Origin: Candidatus Wolfebacteria bacterium GW2011_GWE2_44_13
Lineage (GTDB): Bacteria > Patescibacteriota > Minisyncoccia > UBA6257 > UBA9933
Assembly: GCA_001000675.1 (NCBI GenBank)
Contig: LCHW01000004.1
Location: forward strand, 1-44,715
Direction: 5' to 3'
DNA length: 44,715 nucleotides
Shown here in pieces: positions 36,113 to 44,715 of this stretch. A model generated the notes under the pieces. It was not told where the DNA came from, ran no database searches, and was given only the letters and a program-made list of their open reading frames with translations. Position 1 is the stretch's first letter, and each line of letters starts with the position of its first letter. Position numbers and translations under genes: made by a program.

Positions 36113-37315
36113 TTATAACGGAAGGGTGATTTCGAAAACCGTTTGCTCTGTCGTACTCATCACAACCCGAGCAGTACCTCCGTGTAGCTCGGCGGATTGC
36201 CGTACGTTCGGAAGCCCCAGCCCTGTTCCACCCGACTTCGTCGTGTAAAACGGGGAAAAGATTGTCTCCCAATCATTCGGCGGGATTATCTTTCCGTTAT
36301 TTGCGCATGTTATGACCGCGCATTTTTTCCTGCGCATTAGCTTTGTGGTCACAACGATACGTCTGTCTTCCAGAGCTACCTCCTCTGTTTCCTGCTCTGC
36401 ATTGCGAACAAGATCAATAGTAGCAAACCCGATGCGCACTGGGTCGACCATAACGAAAATTTCGCTGAGCGCTGGGTCTAAAATTATCTCAACGCCCTGC
36501 ATATCCCCTACCGTTGATAGCACTCGCTCCTCAATAAGAGCGTTTAGACGCACTGGTTCAGGATACACTTCTTTCGGGTTTGCAAACCGAAGCAGGTCAT
36601 TCGTAAAAACCTCGAGCTCCTCAGCTCCCCGTAGCGACGCTTCAATATTTTCACGCGTCGCTCTGTATTTTTTCGCTTTATGTGCTTTCTCCGCCCTTCG
36701 CGCATACCCCACAACAATAGTAAGTGCATTGCGAAATTTATGTGCAAGGTCTGCCTCGTTCCTCCCGAGCACACAGGCTCGCTCTGCTTGCATTGTCTTT
36801 GCTTCATTGCGGCGGCGCTCATACTCGCTTCCTATTGCTCCTGCTGCAAGATTTGCCAGCATCCCCACTAAGTCAGCGGGTAGCTGCACTTCTTCATGCC
36901 CTCGAGAAAAGTCGAGGGCGAGAATACCTATCGTATCCCCGTGATACGTGAGCGGAATGAATAGAATCTTTGCTAGGTCGTAGGTATAAGCCAACCCTCT
37001 CATATATTCGACTCGCTCATCCTCTCTCGGGTTGTCTATAACAACCATTTCTCCGTTTTTGATAACGCTCCTCAAGAAGTTTTCACCAATTGCAGGTGTC
37101 ACTACCATATTAACACCATGCCCCCCTGTAGGACACCCCGCCTTGATAACAAACTCCCCTTTCTGATTCTCGATCATAATACATGACCGAGCAGCCCCTG
37201 TTAGTTGGCTGAGGCTATTCACAATAATCTCAAGCGACTTCCTGTAATCCCGTGAAGTAATGAGTTGCTCAGCTATCGCAACGACAGCTTTAATGAGGTC
37301 AAGCTCCTTGTTCAT
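36113..37315 (-). CDS. Orphan sensor histidine kinase (GAF, HisKA-like, HATPase_c)
   Basis: LAHKFRNALTIVVGYARRAEK; DLVRNAEQE (N box); TTKSGGTGLGLPNVRQSAELHGG (G boxes). Confidence 0.85.
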   Translation of the reverse strand: MNKELDLIKAVVAIAEQLITSRDYRKSLEIIVNSLSQLTGAARSCIMIENQKGEFVIKAGCPTGGHGVNMVVTPAIGENFLRSVIKNGEMVVIDNPREDERVEYMRGLAYTYDLAKILFIPLTYHGDTIGILALDFSRGHEEVQLPADLVGMLANLAAGAIGSEYERRRNEAKTMQAERACVLGRNEADLAHKFRNALTIVVGYARRAEKAHKAKKYRATRENIEASLRGAEELEVFTNDLLRFANPKEVYPEPVRLNALIEERVLSTVGDMQGVEIILDPALSEIFVMVDPVRIGFATIDLVRNAEQETEEVALEDRRIVVTTKLMRRKKCAVITCANNGKIIPPNDWETIFSPFYTTKSGGTGLGLPNVRQSAELHGGTARVVMSTTEQTVFEITLPL

Positions 37316-37421
37316 ATAATCCACCTTTTCCTTATGAGTTGTTAATGTCATGGCTACTGCCTCTAACCCACTCATACACCATTTCGTCTATATACGCAAG
37401 CCCCGCTTTTTTCGTACTAAA

Positions 37422-37454
37422 AACCGCCTTCTTTTTAAGATTAGGCGGTTTTCA
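37422..37454 (-). terminator. Intrinsic terminator of PAP2 gene
   Basis: AAAACCGCCTAATCTTAAAAAGAAGGCGGTTTTT. Confidence 0.7.
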
Positions 37455-37456
37455 TT

Positions 37457-38014
37457 TTATTCTCCTTCTTTGTCTAATTCCTCTACTAATTCACTTTCTT
37501 CCTTAAATAGAAAGTGCTTTACGATGTATGATACACCCACTCCGAGGATAATTCCTGCGATAATATCAGTCGGCCAATGTACTGCTCCATACACGCGTGC
37601 AGCGCCTACGGCGATGACCGAACATAAATATATCCATCCCCACTTTTTATTTAGATACCACACTGGCAATATAAGGGTTGCTAGCAGTGCCATATGTCCC
37701 GAAGGGAATGCTGTAGTTGCGGTATGATTAAACACTGGTTCGATTTCTAACGCAACAAACGGTCTTGTTCGCTGATAAAAGAAGTGGATTGCTTGTGCAA
37801 TAATACCGCGCGAAACAATCGTTGCGAGCACAACCCATGCAAATGCATACGCTCGCTTTTTTCGATCTTTTTCGTTAAACAATAATACGACTAAAAACGC
37901 GCAGAGTAAGTATGCAACATAGATTGCAAAAAATATCACAAGCCAGTCGAGCAAAAACCACTTCCCTGCCGGAATATGTATGAAGTTGAATATCGTTAAA
38001 TCAAACGAGTTCAT
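37457..38014 (-). CDS. PAP2-family phosphatase
   Basis: FYQRTRPF, TAFPSGHMALLATL, RVYGAVHWPTDIIAGIILG. Confidence 0.9.
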   Translation of the reverse strand: MNSFDLTIFNFIHIPAGKWFLLDWLVIFFAIYVAYLLCAFLVVLLFNEKDRKKRAYAFAWVVLATIVSRGIIAQAIHFFYQRTRPFVALEIEPVFNHTATTAFPSGHMALLATLILPVWYLNKKWGWIYLCSVIAVGAARVYGAVHWPTDIIAGIILGVGVSYIVKHFLFKEESELVEELDKEGE

Positions 38015-38787
38015 AGATTTGATACTATTGCTACTATTTTTTTAAATTCCTTTTTATCGACACTTGCTCCACCTACAAGTGCTCCGTCAATCGCTTCTTG
38101 CTCAACAAATCCAGTTATGTTCTTGCTATTTACCGACCCTCCATACAATACCCGGACGGTTGGCACAGCATAATCCGCAGCGAGAATTGATTTTATATAG
38201 GAAATTACTTCAACTGCGTCTTCTGGTGTTTCTTCATGATTTTTTTCGCCGCTCGTGCTAATTGCCCAAATCGGCTCATAGGCAATGACAATCTTTTTTG
38301 ATTGTAGTAATGGCGCTCTCATATCGCGAAACGCACCATCAAGCTGCTTGCGAATATATTGTTTTACCGCTGCTTTTCCTTTTGATCGAATTGTCATCGG
38401 TTCTCCAACACAAAGCACCCCCACAAGCCCTGCCTTTATCGCAGTTGCTAATTTCGCTCCGATCATTGCATCGGTTTCTTGCAGATACTGTCTTCGCTCA
38501 GAATGTCCTACGATGACATACGTGACGCCGAGCTTTTTAAGCATTGACGCTGAGATTTCTCCCGTATATGCTCCTCCCTTGCTCGGATCTTCCCAGTATA
38601 CATCCTGCGCGCCAATTTTAATTTCCGGAGATGTGAGGCATGCAACATGCTCAATAAATACAAACGGAGGTGCAAGTACGATATCAATATTGCTTTGAGC
38701 ATCTTCTACCACGTCAACTAATACGCCCGCTTCCCGCAGGGTTAATGGATGCATTTTCCAGTTTGCAATGATGAGTTTTTTTGCCAT
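38011..38787 (-). CDS. tpiA: Triosephosphate isomerase
   Basis: IANWKMHP, VGHSERRQYL, AYEPIWAIST, LYGGSVN, DGALVGGASV. Confidence 0.97.
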   Translation of the reverse strand: MAKKLIIANWKMHPLTLREAGVLVDVVEDAQSNIDIVLAPPFVFIEHVACLTSPEIKIGAQDVYWEDPSKGGAYTGEISASMLKKLGVTYVIVGHSERRQYLQETDAMIGAKLATAIKAGLVGVLCVGEPMTIRSKGKAAVKQYIRKQLDGAFRDMRAPLLQSKKIVIAYEPIWAISTSGEKNHEETPEDAVEVISYIKSILAADYAVPTVRVLYGGSVNSKNITGFVEQEAIDGALVGGASVDKKEFKKIVAIVSNL

Positions 38788-38788
38788 A

Positions 38789-39220
38789 TTATTTCAATTC
38801 ATTAAAAACATCTATAATTTGCTTCGATGGGAAATACATCGGCTCTGGTAGATGGTCGAGATCGAACCACTTCCACTCCACTATCTCGTCCGGCTCTCTA
38901 ACCTCTGCCTCCCCTATAAAATCGCCACAGGTAAAGCCGAGTGTTACAAAGTGGGCTGTCTCAACAATATTATTTGTCGTACTGATGTGTTTTAGCTCTT
39001 CTTTATTAATAGTAATACCTGTTTCTTCCATGACCTCACGATACGCCCCATCTTCAAATGTTTCCTGAAAATGTAGCTTCCCGCCCGGCATTGTCCACTT
39101 TCCCGCTCCATCGAGTTCACTCTGCGCTTTCTCAGGGTCATCATGGCGCTTCCCTAATAAAATTTTATCGCCTTTCATTAGCATAATGCCAAATCCAACG
39201 CCTGGTTTTTTATTTTCCAT
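38789..39220 (-). CDS. NUDIX hydrolase
   Basis: GGKLHFQETFEDGAYREVMEETGI (Nudix box). Confidence 0.93.
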   Translation of the reverse strand: MENKKPGVGFGIMLMKGDKILLGKRHDDPEKAQSELDGAGKWTMPGGKLHFQETFEDGAYREVMEETGITINKEELKHISTTNNIVETAHFVTLGFTCGDFIGEAEVREPDEIVEWKWFDLDHLPEPMYFPSKQIIDVFNELK

Positions 39221-39238
39221 ATGTTTATTTACATAAAG

Positions 39239-39265
39239 TTGGATTCCCGCCTCCGCGGGAATGAC
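39239..39265 (+). repeat. Single REP-like repeat
   Basis: ttggattcccgcctccgcgggaatgac. Confidence 0.85.
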
Positions 39266-39277
39266 AACTAATAGATT

Positions 39278-41434
39278 TTACCACTCCTCTACCATCAATA
39301 TTTTACCATCATTCCCTGGGAGATTGCCATAAATCTCTTCGGTGATAAACGGCATAAGCGGATGCAACATTTTGATCGATGTTCTTAATATTTCATTCAA
39401 TACATACTGTGCTGCATATTTATCTACTTCATCTTCACCTTTCAAACGTCCCTTGTTCTCTTCAATAATTTTGTCTGCAAATGTATGCCAGAAATAATGA
39501 TACAAATTTTCTGCAGCAAGATGAATAAGAAAATTATCCAATTCCTTTGTTGTTTGTTCCTTTACGACGCGCAATTCTTCCAACACCTCTTTGTCTCTAT
39601 CTGTTAACGTAGGTGTTTTTGTAAAGTCTACGCCCTCAGAATTCATTAGTACAAACCGAGTCGCTTGCCATATTTTATTGGCAAAGTTGCGATAGCCTTT
39701 AATTTTATTTTCATCAAGCGCTGTGTCATTGCCGGGCGTATTACCGATAATCAAGCCCATGCGTAATGCATCGGTTCCGAACTTATCAATGAGGTCTATT
39801 GGGTTAATAACATTCCCTTTGCTCTTACTCATCTTCTTTCCTTTTGCGTCGTTAACCAAACCGTGCATGTACACTGTCTTAAACGGCACTTCGTTTGCAA
39901 GATACAATCCAAAAATAACCATCCGTGGGATCCATTTAAAAATAAGATCGTGCCCTGTTTCCATAACATCGGTTGGATAGTATGTTTTAAAATCCTTTCC
40001 GTCTGGAAAATCCAAGGTTAATAACGGCCACTGACCAGAGGAAAACCATGTGTCGAATGTGTCAGCATCTTTGCGGACTTCCCCACCACACTTTGGGCAT
40101 GCGCTTATCTCATCTTCTAAGTCGGGTGCCGCAAAATCACACTCATTACAAAGCTTTGCCGGAATTGGAATACCCCATACGATTTGTCGAGAAATATTCC
40201 AGTCGATTGTATTGTTCATCCAGTACAAAAATATTTTACGATAATTGTCTGGAATAAATTCTATACGTCCATCATCAACAGCCTTTGCAGCCATTTCTGC
40301 GAGTGATTGTCCGCCCGAGGCGGATCCGCCTTGGGAGGACATCTTTACAAACCACTGCGGCAATAAACGCGGTTCAATTGTCGTACTGCACTTATAACAC
40401 GTCGGTACTTGGTGCTTGTAGTCTTCGATTTTTTCAATCAACCCCATTACCTCTAAATCTGCAACGACTTTTTCGCGTGCTTCTGCAATTTTCATTCCTG
40501 CGTACTTACCCGCCTTTTCATTTAATTTACCAAATTGATCGATGGTAATGATATGCTCAAGCCCATGCTTTTGCGCAAGCGCAAAATCGTTATTATCATG
40601 CGCTGGCGTTACTTTTAATGCGCCTGTTCCGAATTCAATATCAACTGAATCATCGCCAATAACTTTTAATATCAGCTTACCATTTGGATTTTCAACCTCA
40701 ATCACGCTTCCTATATATTGCTTATATCGATCGTCGTTTGGGTTGACTGCAACTGCCACATCGCCAAAGATGGTTTCTGGGCGCACCGTAGCTACCACAA
40801 ATGGACCGTATTTTATATAATACAGCTTATCCATCTTCTCCACTGATTCTGTTTCTACATCAGAGAGCGATGTTTGATGCTTTGTACACCAGTTCACGGT
40901 TCGTAATCCGCGATATACCAAGCCGTCCTCGTACATTTTTGCAAATGTTCCCTGGACCTTCTTCATAATATCTGCGTCTAGCGTAAACCGTTCACGAGAC
41001 CAATCACATGATGCCCCCATGCGTTTTACCTCTTGCTCCATGTACTGCTTATTCTCCAGCGTAAACGCCATAATCTCATCAAAAAGCTCTTGTGGATCCA
41101 TTTTGAATCGTGATCTCCCCTCTTTCTCGAGCTTTTTCTCATATACTACCTGCGTTTCAAACCCTGCATGATCAGCGCCCGGAATCCATAACGCCTTATA
41201 CCCACGCATGCGCTTGTAGCGCGTAATAATATCCTCAAGCGTTATAAAAAGTGCATGCCCCGCATGTAAATGCCCGTTAGCATTCGGTGGTGGCATGATG
41301 ATCGTAAACGGCCCTTTATCATCTTTTCGCTCTGGCAAATTATCTGGATTAAAATAACCAGATTCTTCCCATTGTTTGTATATTGCTTCTTCGAATTCTT
41401 TTGCTTCGTATGGCTTATTAAATAGTTCGTTCAT
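39278..41434 (-). CDS. valS: Valyl-tRNA synthetase, short form
   Basis: PPPNANGHLHAGHAL, RMGASCDWSRERFTLD, NDAKGKKMSKSKGNVI; ends right after PFITEEIYGNLPG. Confidence 0.93.
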   Translation of the reverse strand: MNELFNKPYEAKEFEEAIYKQWEESGYFNPDNLPERKDDKGPFTIIMPPPNANGHLHAGHALFITLEDIITRYKRMRGYKALWIPGADHAGFETQVVYEKKLEKEGRSRFKMDPQELFDEIMAFTLENKQYMEQEVKRMGASCDWSRERFTLDADIMKKVQGTFAKMYEDGLVYRGLRTVNWCTKHQTSLSDVETESVEKMDKLYYIKYGPFVVATVRPETIFGDVAVAVNPNDDRYKQYIGSVIEVENPNGKLILKVIGDDSVDIEFGTGALKVTPAHDNNDFALAQKHGLEHIITIDQFGKLNEKAGKYAGMKIAEAREKVVADLEVMGLIEKIEDYKHQVPTCYKCSTTIEPRLLPQWFVKMSSQGGSASGGQSLAEMAAKAVDDGRIEFIPDNYRKIFLYWMNNTIDWNISRQIVWGIPIPAKLCNECDFAAPDLEDEISACPKCGGEVRKDADTFDTWFSSGQWPLLTLDFPDGKDFKTYYPTDVMETGHDLIFKWIPRMVIFGLYLANEVPFKTVYMHGLVNDAKGKKMSKSKGNVINPIDLIDKFGTDALRMGLIIGNTPGNDTALDENKIKGYRNFANKIWQATRFVLMNSEGVDFTKTPTLTDRDKEVLEELRVVKEQTTKELDNFLIHLAAENLYHYFWHTFADKIIEENKGRLKGEDEVDKYAAQYVLNEILRTSIKMLHPLMPFITEEIYGNLPGNDGKILMVEEW

Positions 41435-41480
41435 AAATCTGGTTACTGTTAACTGCAACGTGCCCGGAAGAACAATGGGT

Positions 41481-42518
41481 TTACTTAATTGAATCTATGA
41501 ACACCCTTGTCTTTGTGCCGTCTACCTTATCAAGAGGAATATCTTTTGCAAACACAATCTTAAAATCTTCCTCAGCCGCGGCTTCAAGATTATTTATTTC
41601 TGTTTTTGAACCTCCTAATTGAATACCAAGGGCATCGTAGAGAAATCCCGTGATTATTATTTTTGATGCCGGAAGTAAGTCGTCGTTTTTAACATTGCCG
41701 CTAATTGAAACCGATGCATTCGGGTCGATGACAATTTTTGCAACTCGATCCGCTTCTGCATTTATACTCGTACGCGTTCGTGTGTCCAATACTCCACTTG
41801 TCGGCAGCTTTTTGCTTTTTTGATATGCTTTCAAGGCTATTACTGCGTCGGCATCGAACGTACCATCGGGAAATTTCTTAAGTAATTGCTTCTTATATAA
41901 GAAATCTTCAAGGTTCTTGACGTCATCCCCCGTCATCCCAACTTTGATCTCTCGCGAAAATACGTATGCTGGCTCTATCACCTTTCTCAAGCCAACAACA
42001 TCGGTAGAAGAGCGCTTTATACTAACGAAGGGCTCGGTAAACTCCTTACTGGAGACAATTTCTGGTGCGGAAAATTCTACCTTCAGCGCAAATATGTCTT
42101 TTGCAGGCACATCAAGAAGATCGACAATATATCGACTTCCTTTTGTTTTCCCATCATATATAAAAGTGTGGTTACTCGTCGAACCCAGCACACTGCCAGT
42201 TTCATCTTCTGCAATCATTGTATATACAACATCGCGAAACCCGTAATCTTCATTATCGTTTCGTAGGTCGGCAATAACAACAACCCGTCCATTTGCTGGA
42301 AATTTTATAATACTTTCAACGGTAATATCTTGCGCATATCGCTGAGCGCATGGTGCACAGACTCCACCACAGTCAACCCCCGTCTCCTGCGCATTTTGCT
42401 TATTATCAAAACACGTTGGCTTTGCCTTGAATACAACTGTATATATACCAAAAATAACTCCCGCAAAAAATAGCAGAAATCCAATTCCGTATACAAACTT
42501 TTTTATTCCTCTACTCAT
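41481..42518 (-). CDS. Membrane-anchored peptidoglycan-binding-domain protein
   Basis: N-terminal TM; CFDNKQNAQETGVDCGGVCAPC; VGMTGDDVKNLEDFLYKK...FPDGTFDADAVIALKAYQK. Confidence 0.75.
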   Translation of the reverse strand: MSRGIKKFVYGIGFLLFFAGVIFGIYTVVFKAKPTCFDNKQNAQETGVDCGGVCAPCAQRYAQDITVESIIKFPANGRVVVIADLRNDNEDYGFRDVVYTMIAEDETGSVLGSTSNHTFIYDGKTKGSRYIVDLLDVPAKDIFALKVEFSAPEIVSSKEFTEPFVSIKRSSTDVVGLRKVIEPAYVFSREIKVGMTGDDVKNLEDFLYKKQLLKKFPDGTFDADAVIALKAYQKSKKLPTSGVLDTRTRTSINAEADRVAKIVIDPNASVSISGNVKNDDLLPASKIIITGFLYDALGIQLGGSKTEINNLEAAAEEDFKIVFAKDIPLDKVDGTKTRVFIDSIK

Positions 42519-42548
42519 TACCGTATAGTATACCCTTAATTCCGCCAA

Positions 42549-42575
42549 CAAAAAAGGGCCGCTACTATGCGGCCC
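42549..42575 (-). terminator. Intrinsic terminator
   Basis: GGGCCGCATAGTAGCGGCCCTTTTTT. Confidence 0.75.
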
Positions 42576-42582
42576 ACTCTCT

Positions 42583-43065
42583 TTACTTATCGCACTTTTC
42601 CATTCGTTGTACCCATTTGCACCGATAGACCTGCGCCCAAACCCCTTTTCGCCGTTCCATACTAAAGCATCCGCCGTTCTGCCCGTCTCCCGCAAGACGA
42701 ATTGCCTCATCAAGGCCTCTGCGCATCTGCCTTTGTGCCTCGGCGATATCAGCCTTTGGGTCTAACACCATTCGCATGATCGACCCTTCGAGAAACTGGC
42801 TGTATTCGGGGATGCCAAAACATAAATATCTGCCATGCGCATGCACCGGCAGAAAATGTTGCGCAAACCCTTCCTGGTATTGCGTCCCACCTTCAATAAT
42901 ATCGGTAATTAGATACGCGTTGTTTGCCGGATGCACCAGAAGTCCACACGTTTCGCAAAAATTATACATCATCGGAATCTTTGGCCCAGGGACACCTTGC
43001 ATGTCCCAAGCGATATCCTGCGGATCTCCTGGCAACAGCCATCCAAAATATTCTGTTACACTCAT
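42583..43065 (-). CDS. Hypothetical protein, 160 aa, CxxC-containing
   Basis: SD GAGGAGG-CGCGT-ATG; terminator; own promoter. Confidence 0.7.
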   Translation of the reverse strand: MSVTEYFGWLLPGDPQDIAWDMQGVPGPKIPMMYNFCETCGLLVHPANNAYLITDIIEGGTQYQEGFAQHFLPVHAHGRYLCFGIPEYSQFLEGSIMRMVLDPKADIAEAQRQMRRGLDEAIRLAGDGQNGGCFSMERRKGVWAQVYRCKWVQRMEKCDK

Positions 43066-43112
43066 ACGCGCCTCCTCGACAACAGCGTTGCCTGCGATTG
43101 ATTTATTAATAA

Positions 43113-43128
43113 CTACTTCACTTGTATA
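43113..43128 (-). promoter_or_regulatory. Conserved promoter-proximal box, copy 1
   Basis: TATACAAGTGAAGTAG identical to 43840-43855. Confidence 0.5.
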
Positions 43129-43153
43129 TCAAAAGTTGATTGTTTGCAAGCTC

Positions 43154-43180
43154 AAAAAAAGGCCGCTGTTACGCGGCCCT
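43154..43180 (-). terminator. Intrinsic terminator
   Basis: GGGCCGCGTAACAGCGGCCTTTTTTT. Confidence 0.75.
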
Positions 43181-43184
43181 CGAA

Positions 43185-43802
43185 TTATACAGTGCAATAC
43201 TGCCTCACTATCTGCGTTGCGTGAAGCACTTGGTCTGGGATATCAACTACTTCAATATCCCCCTTTCCCGCATACTCCTTAAGTCGGTCGATCTCACCCA
43301 CAAGCCTCCTTAGGCGAGCCCAGGAATCCCACTCATCGGGAGACATCTTAAATGCACTTCCGTGCACGGTAACCCCCGGACATTGTTTGCGCAATGTCGC
43401 ACATGATCGACGCAATAGCGGCGGAATCGCGCATGCAATTATAATTCTTGGCTCAAGCCCCGCCTTTTTCCACACCCCTCTTCCTTGTTGGACATTCTCA
43501 AGCGAATTCATCGATTCCTTCTCGAGTAGAATCGCTTCTGCAGGTATGCCACGCTGGATAATTAATGAAACGTAATGATCCGCCTCCGTCTCGTATCCAG
43601 TGGGGAGTCCTTTTCCTCCTTTGCCTGCTATAACAATGCGAGGCGCCTTGCCCATATGCCACAGCCATGCAGCCTGTTGTGCGACACATTCGTCGCAATG
43701 CCCAAACACGAAAATAATATCTGCGTCAGGTAATTGTTCGAACGATGTATGCTCCGACAAAAAGGCGAAGAGTATTTCCACGGCATGTTCAATACGGTCC
43801 AT
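43185..43802 (-). CDS. YdcF-like (DUF218) protein
   Basis: ADIIFVFGHCDECVAQQAAWLWHMGKAPRIVIAGKGGKGLPTGYETEADHYVSLIIQRGIPAEAILLEKESMNSLENVQ. Confidence 0.75.
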   Translation of the reverse strand: MDRIEHAVEILFAFLSEHTSFEQLPDADIIFVFGHCDECVAQQAAWLWHMGKAPRIVIAGKGGKGLPTGYETEADHYVSLIIQRGIPAEAILLEKESMNSLENVQQGRGVWKKAGLEPRIIIACAIPPLLRRSCATLRKQCPGVTVHGSAFKMSPDEWDSWARLRRLVGEIDRLKEYAGKGDIEVVDIPDQVLHATQIVRQYCTV

Positions 43803-43839
43803 TCTTAAACCCCTTTTTTTATTTATTTTTTACAAATTC

Positions 43840-43855
43840 CTACTTCACTTGTATA
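43840..43855 (-). promoter_or_regulatory. Conserved promoter-proximal box, copy 2
   Basis: TATACAAGTGAAGTAG. Confidence 0.5.
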
Positions 43856-43902
43856 CCAAAAAGGCCGCTTTTGCAATACATATTACTTGTATTTATAAAA
43901 AC

Positions 43903-43941
43903 AGAGCACCTCGCTTACAGAGTGCCCTGTTTTTATACCTA
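43903..43941. terminator. Bidirectional terminator-like hairpin
   Basis: AAAAACAG.GCAC...GTGC.CTGTTTTT. Confidence 0.6.
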
Positions 43942-43955
43942 TTACTTAATCATTA

Positions 43956-44171
43956 TTATAAATATTTTTTACCAAGTATCTTCCCAATGTTTTCTAATTC
44001 ATCCTCAGATAATTCAGTTTCCACAGCCCCTCCCTGTTCATTGACAATAAACTTTTTTGGAGCTTCTGATTTTGGAGTTAATATACGCCTTGTCTTAGCT
44101 TGCTCCAGACTAACCCCCTCATGCTGCTCCGAAAATCCAACATCACGATGACTTCTTTCAAAATTTTGCAT
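43956..44171 (-). CDS. Hypothetical protein, 71 aa
   Basis: ORF followed by terminator-like hairpin. Confidence 0.45.
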   Translation of the reverse strand: MQNFERSHRDVGFSEQHEGVSLEQAKTRRILTPKSEAPKKFIVNEQGGAVETELSEDELENIGKILGKKYL

Positions 44172-44256
44172 AGCGAAGTTATATATTTACTATTAATTTT
44201 CTTTACTGTCATTCTAACATGCGGTATATTATTTGTCGAAATGAAATATTAGAAAA

Positions 44257-44283
44257 TCAAAAACCGCCCGAAGGCGGTTTTTG
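44257..44283 (-). terminator. rRNA operon terminator
   Basis: AAAAACCGCC-TTCG-GGCGGTTTTT. Confidence 0.8.
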
Positions 44284-44321
44284 AGTATTGCTGATAGTCG
44301 CGAACGATTATTGGCAATGAA

Positions 44322-44440
44322 TTCCAGGCGAAACCTACTTTCCCCACCGGCGAACCAGTTAGTATCATCGGCACTTATCGCTTTTACATCCGAGTTCGGA
44401 ATGGGATCGAGTAGATCACGATAAGCTAAATCACCAGGAA
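44322..44440 (-). rRNA. rrf: 5S ribosomal RNA
   Basis: Reverse strand GGTGATTTAGCTTATCGTGATCTACTCGATCCCATTCCGAACTCGGATGTAAAAGCGATAAGTGCC...GGTGGGGAAAGTAGG. Confidence 0.93.
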
Positions 44441-44504
44441 ATCATTGACAACAATCGAAACGCATAAACTATCACCAACCATTTTATTTTTTGGGTTACT
44501 TTGC

Positions 44505-44715
44505 CCAATAGACGAACAAATCGACATATTAGTACTTCTCAGCTAAACCATCAAACGCTTGTGTCAAAGTTCCAAACTTGTGACCGAAGTCACTCATTCT
44601 TCACTTATCAACTCACATTCAACAGTAAACACATGTTACCATGCTTACACTTGAAGCCTATCAACCTGGTAGTCTTCCAGGAGTCTCAAACGATGTCTAA
44701 TCTTAGGAGAGGCTT
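44505..44715 (-). rRNA. rrl: 23S ribosomal RNA, 3' end (continues beyond window)
   Basis: Reverse strand AAGCCTCTCCTAAGAT...GGAAGACTACCAGGTTGATAGGCTTCAAGTGTAAGCATGG...GAGAAGTACTAAT. Confidence 0.9.

Overview
The window looks like a chromosomal segment from a CPR/Patescibacteria (Parcubacteria-like) bacterium. Most of it is on the minus strand. It holds the 3' end of a 23S rRNA gene plus 5S rRNA at the right edge, and a long S10/spc-type ribosomal protein operon (rplC to rplO). That operon has no rpsJ at its head and no rpmD (L30) between rpsE and rplO; absence of L30 is a known CPR trait. Other housekeeping genes are secY, adk, map, dnaG, lysS, greA, groES/groEL, valS, tpiA, dut, dcd and rmuC, plus a ZnuCB-like ABC pair, a CDF transporter, an orphan histidine kinase and PAP2, NUDIX and YdcF-like proteins. 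Scattered among these are about 15 small genes of unknown function that behave as autonomous cassettes: TTGACA-N17-type promoters, strong GGAGG ribosome-binding sites and their own intrinsic terminators. Several housekeeping genes instead have a -10 box 6-10 nt from the ATG, suggesting leaderless or near-leaderless mRNAs. Best candidates for new biology: (1) a structured leader with a candidate terminator/antiterminator switch upstream of rplC; (2) a REP-like repeat family whose four paired copies each form a perfect 24-bp-arm hairpin with locus-specific, covarying centres, one of them between groES and groEL; (3) a LysRS fused to a DUF2000/Pth2-like domain; (4) tandem diverged paralogues of unknown function inserted between rplO and secY; (5) roughly 100-bp nested inverted-repeat elements; (6) two cassettes of paired tiny membrane proteins. 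All calls come from reading the sequence and supplied ORFs; no database or folding search was run.
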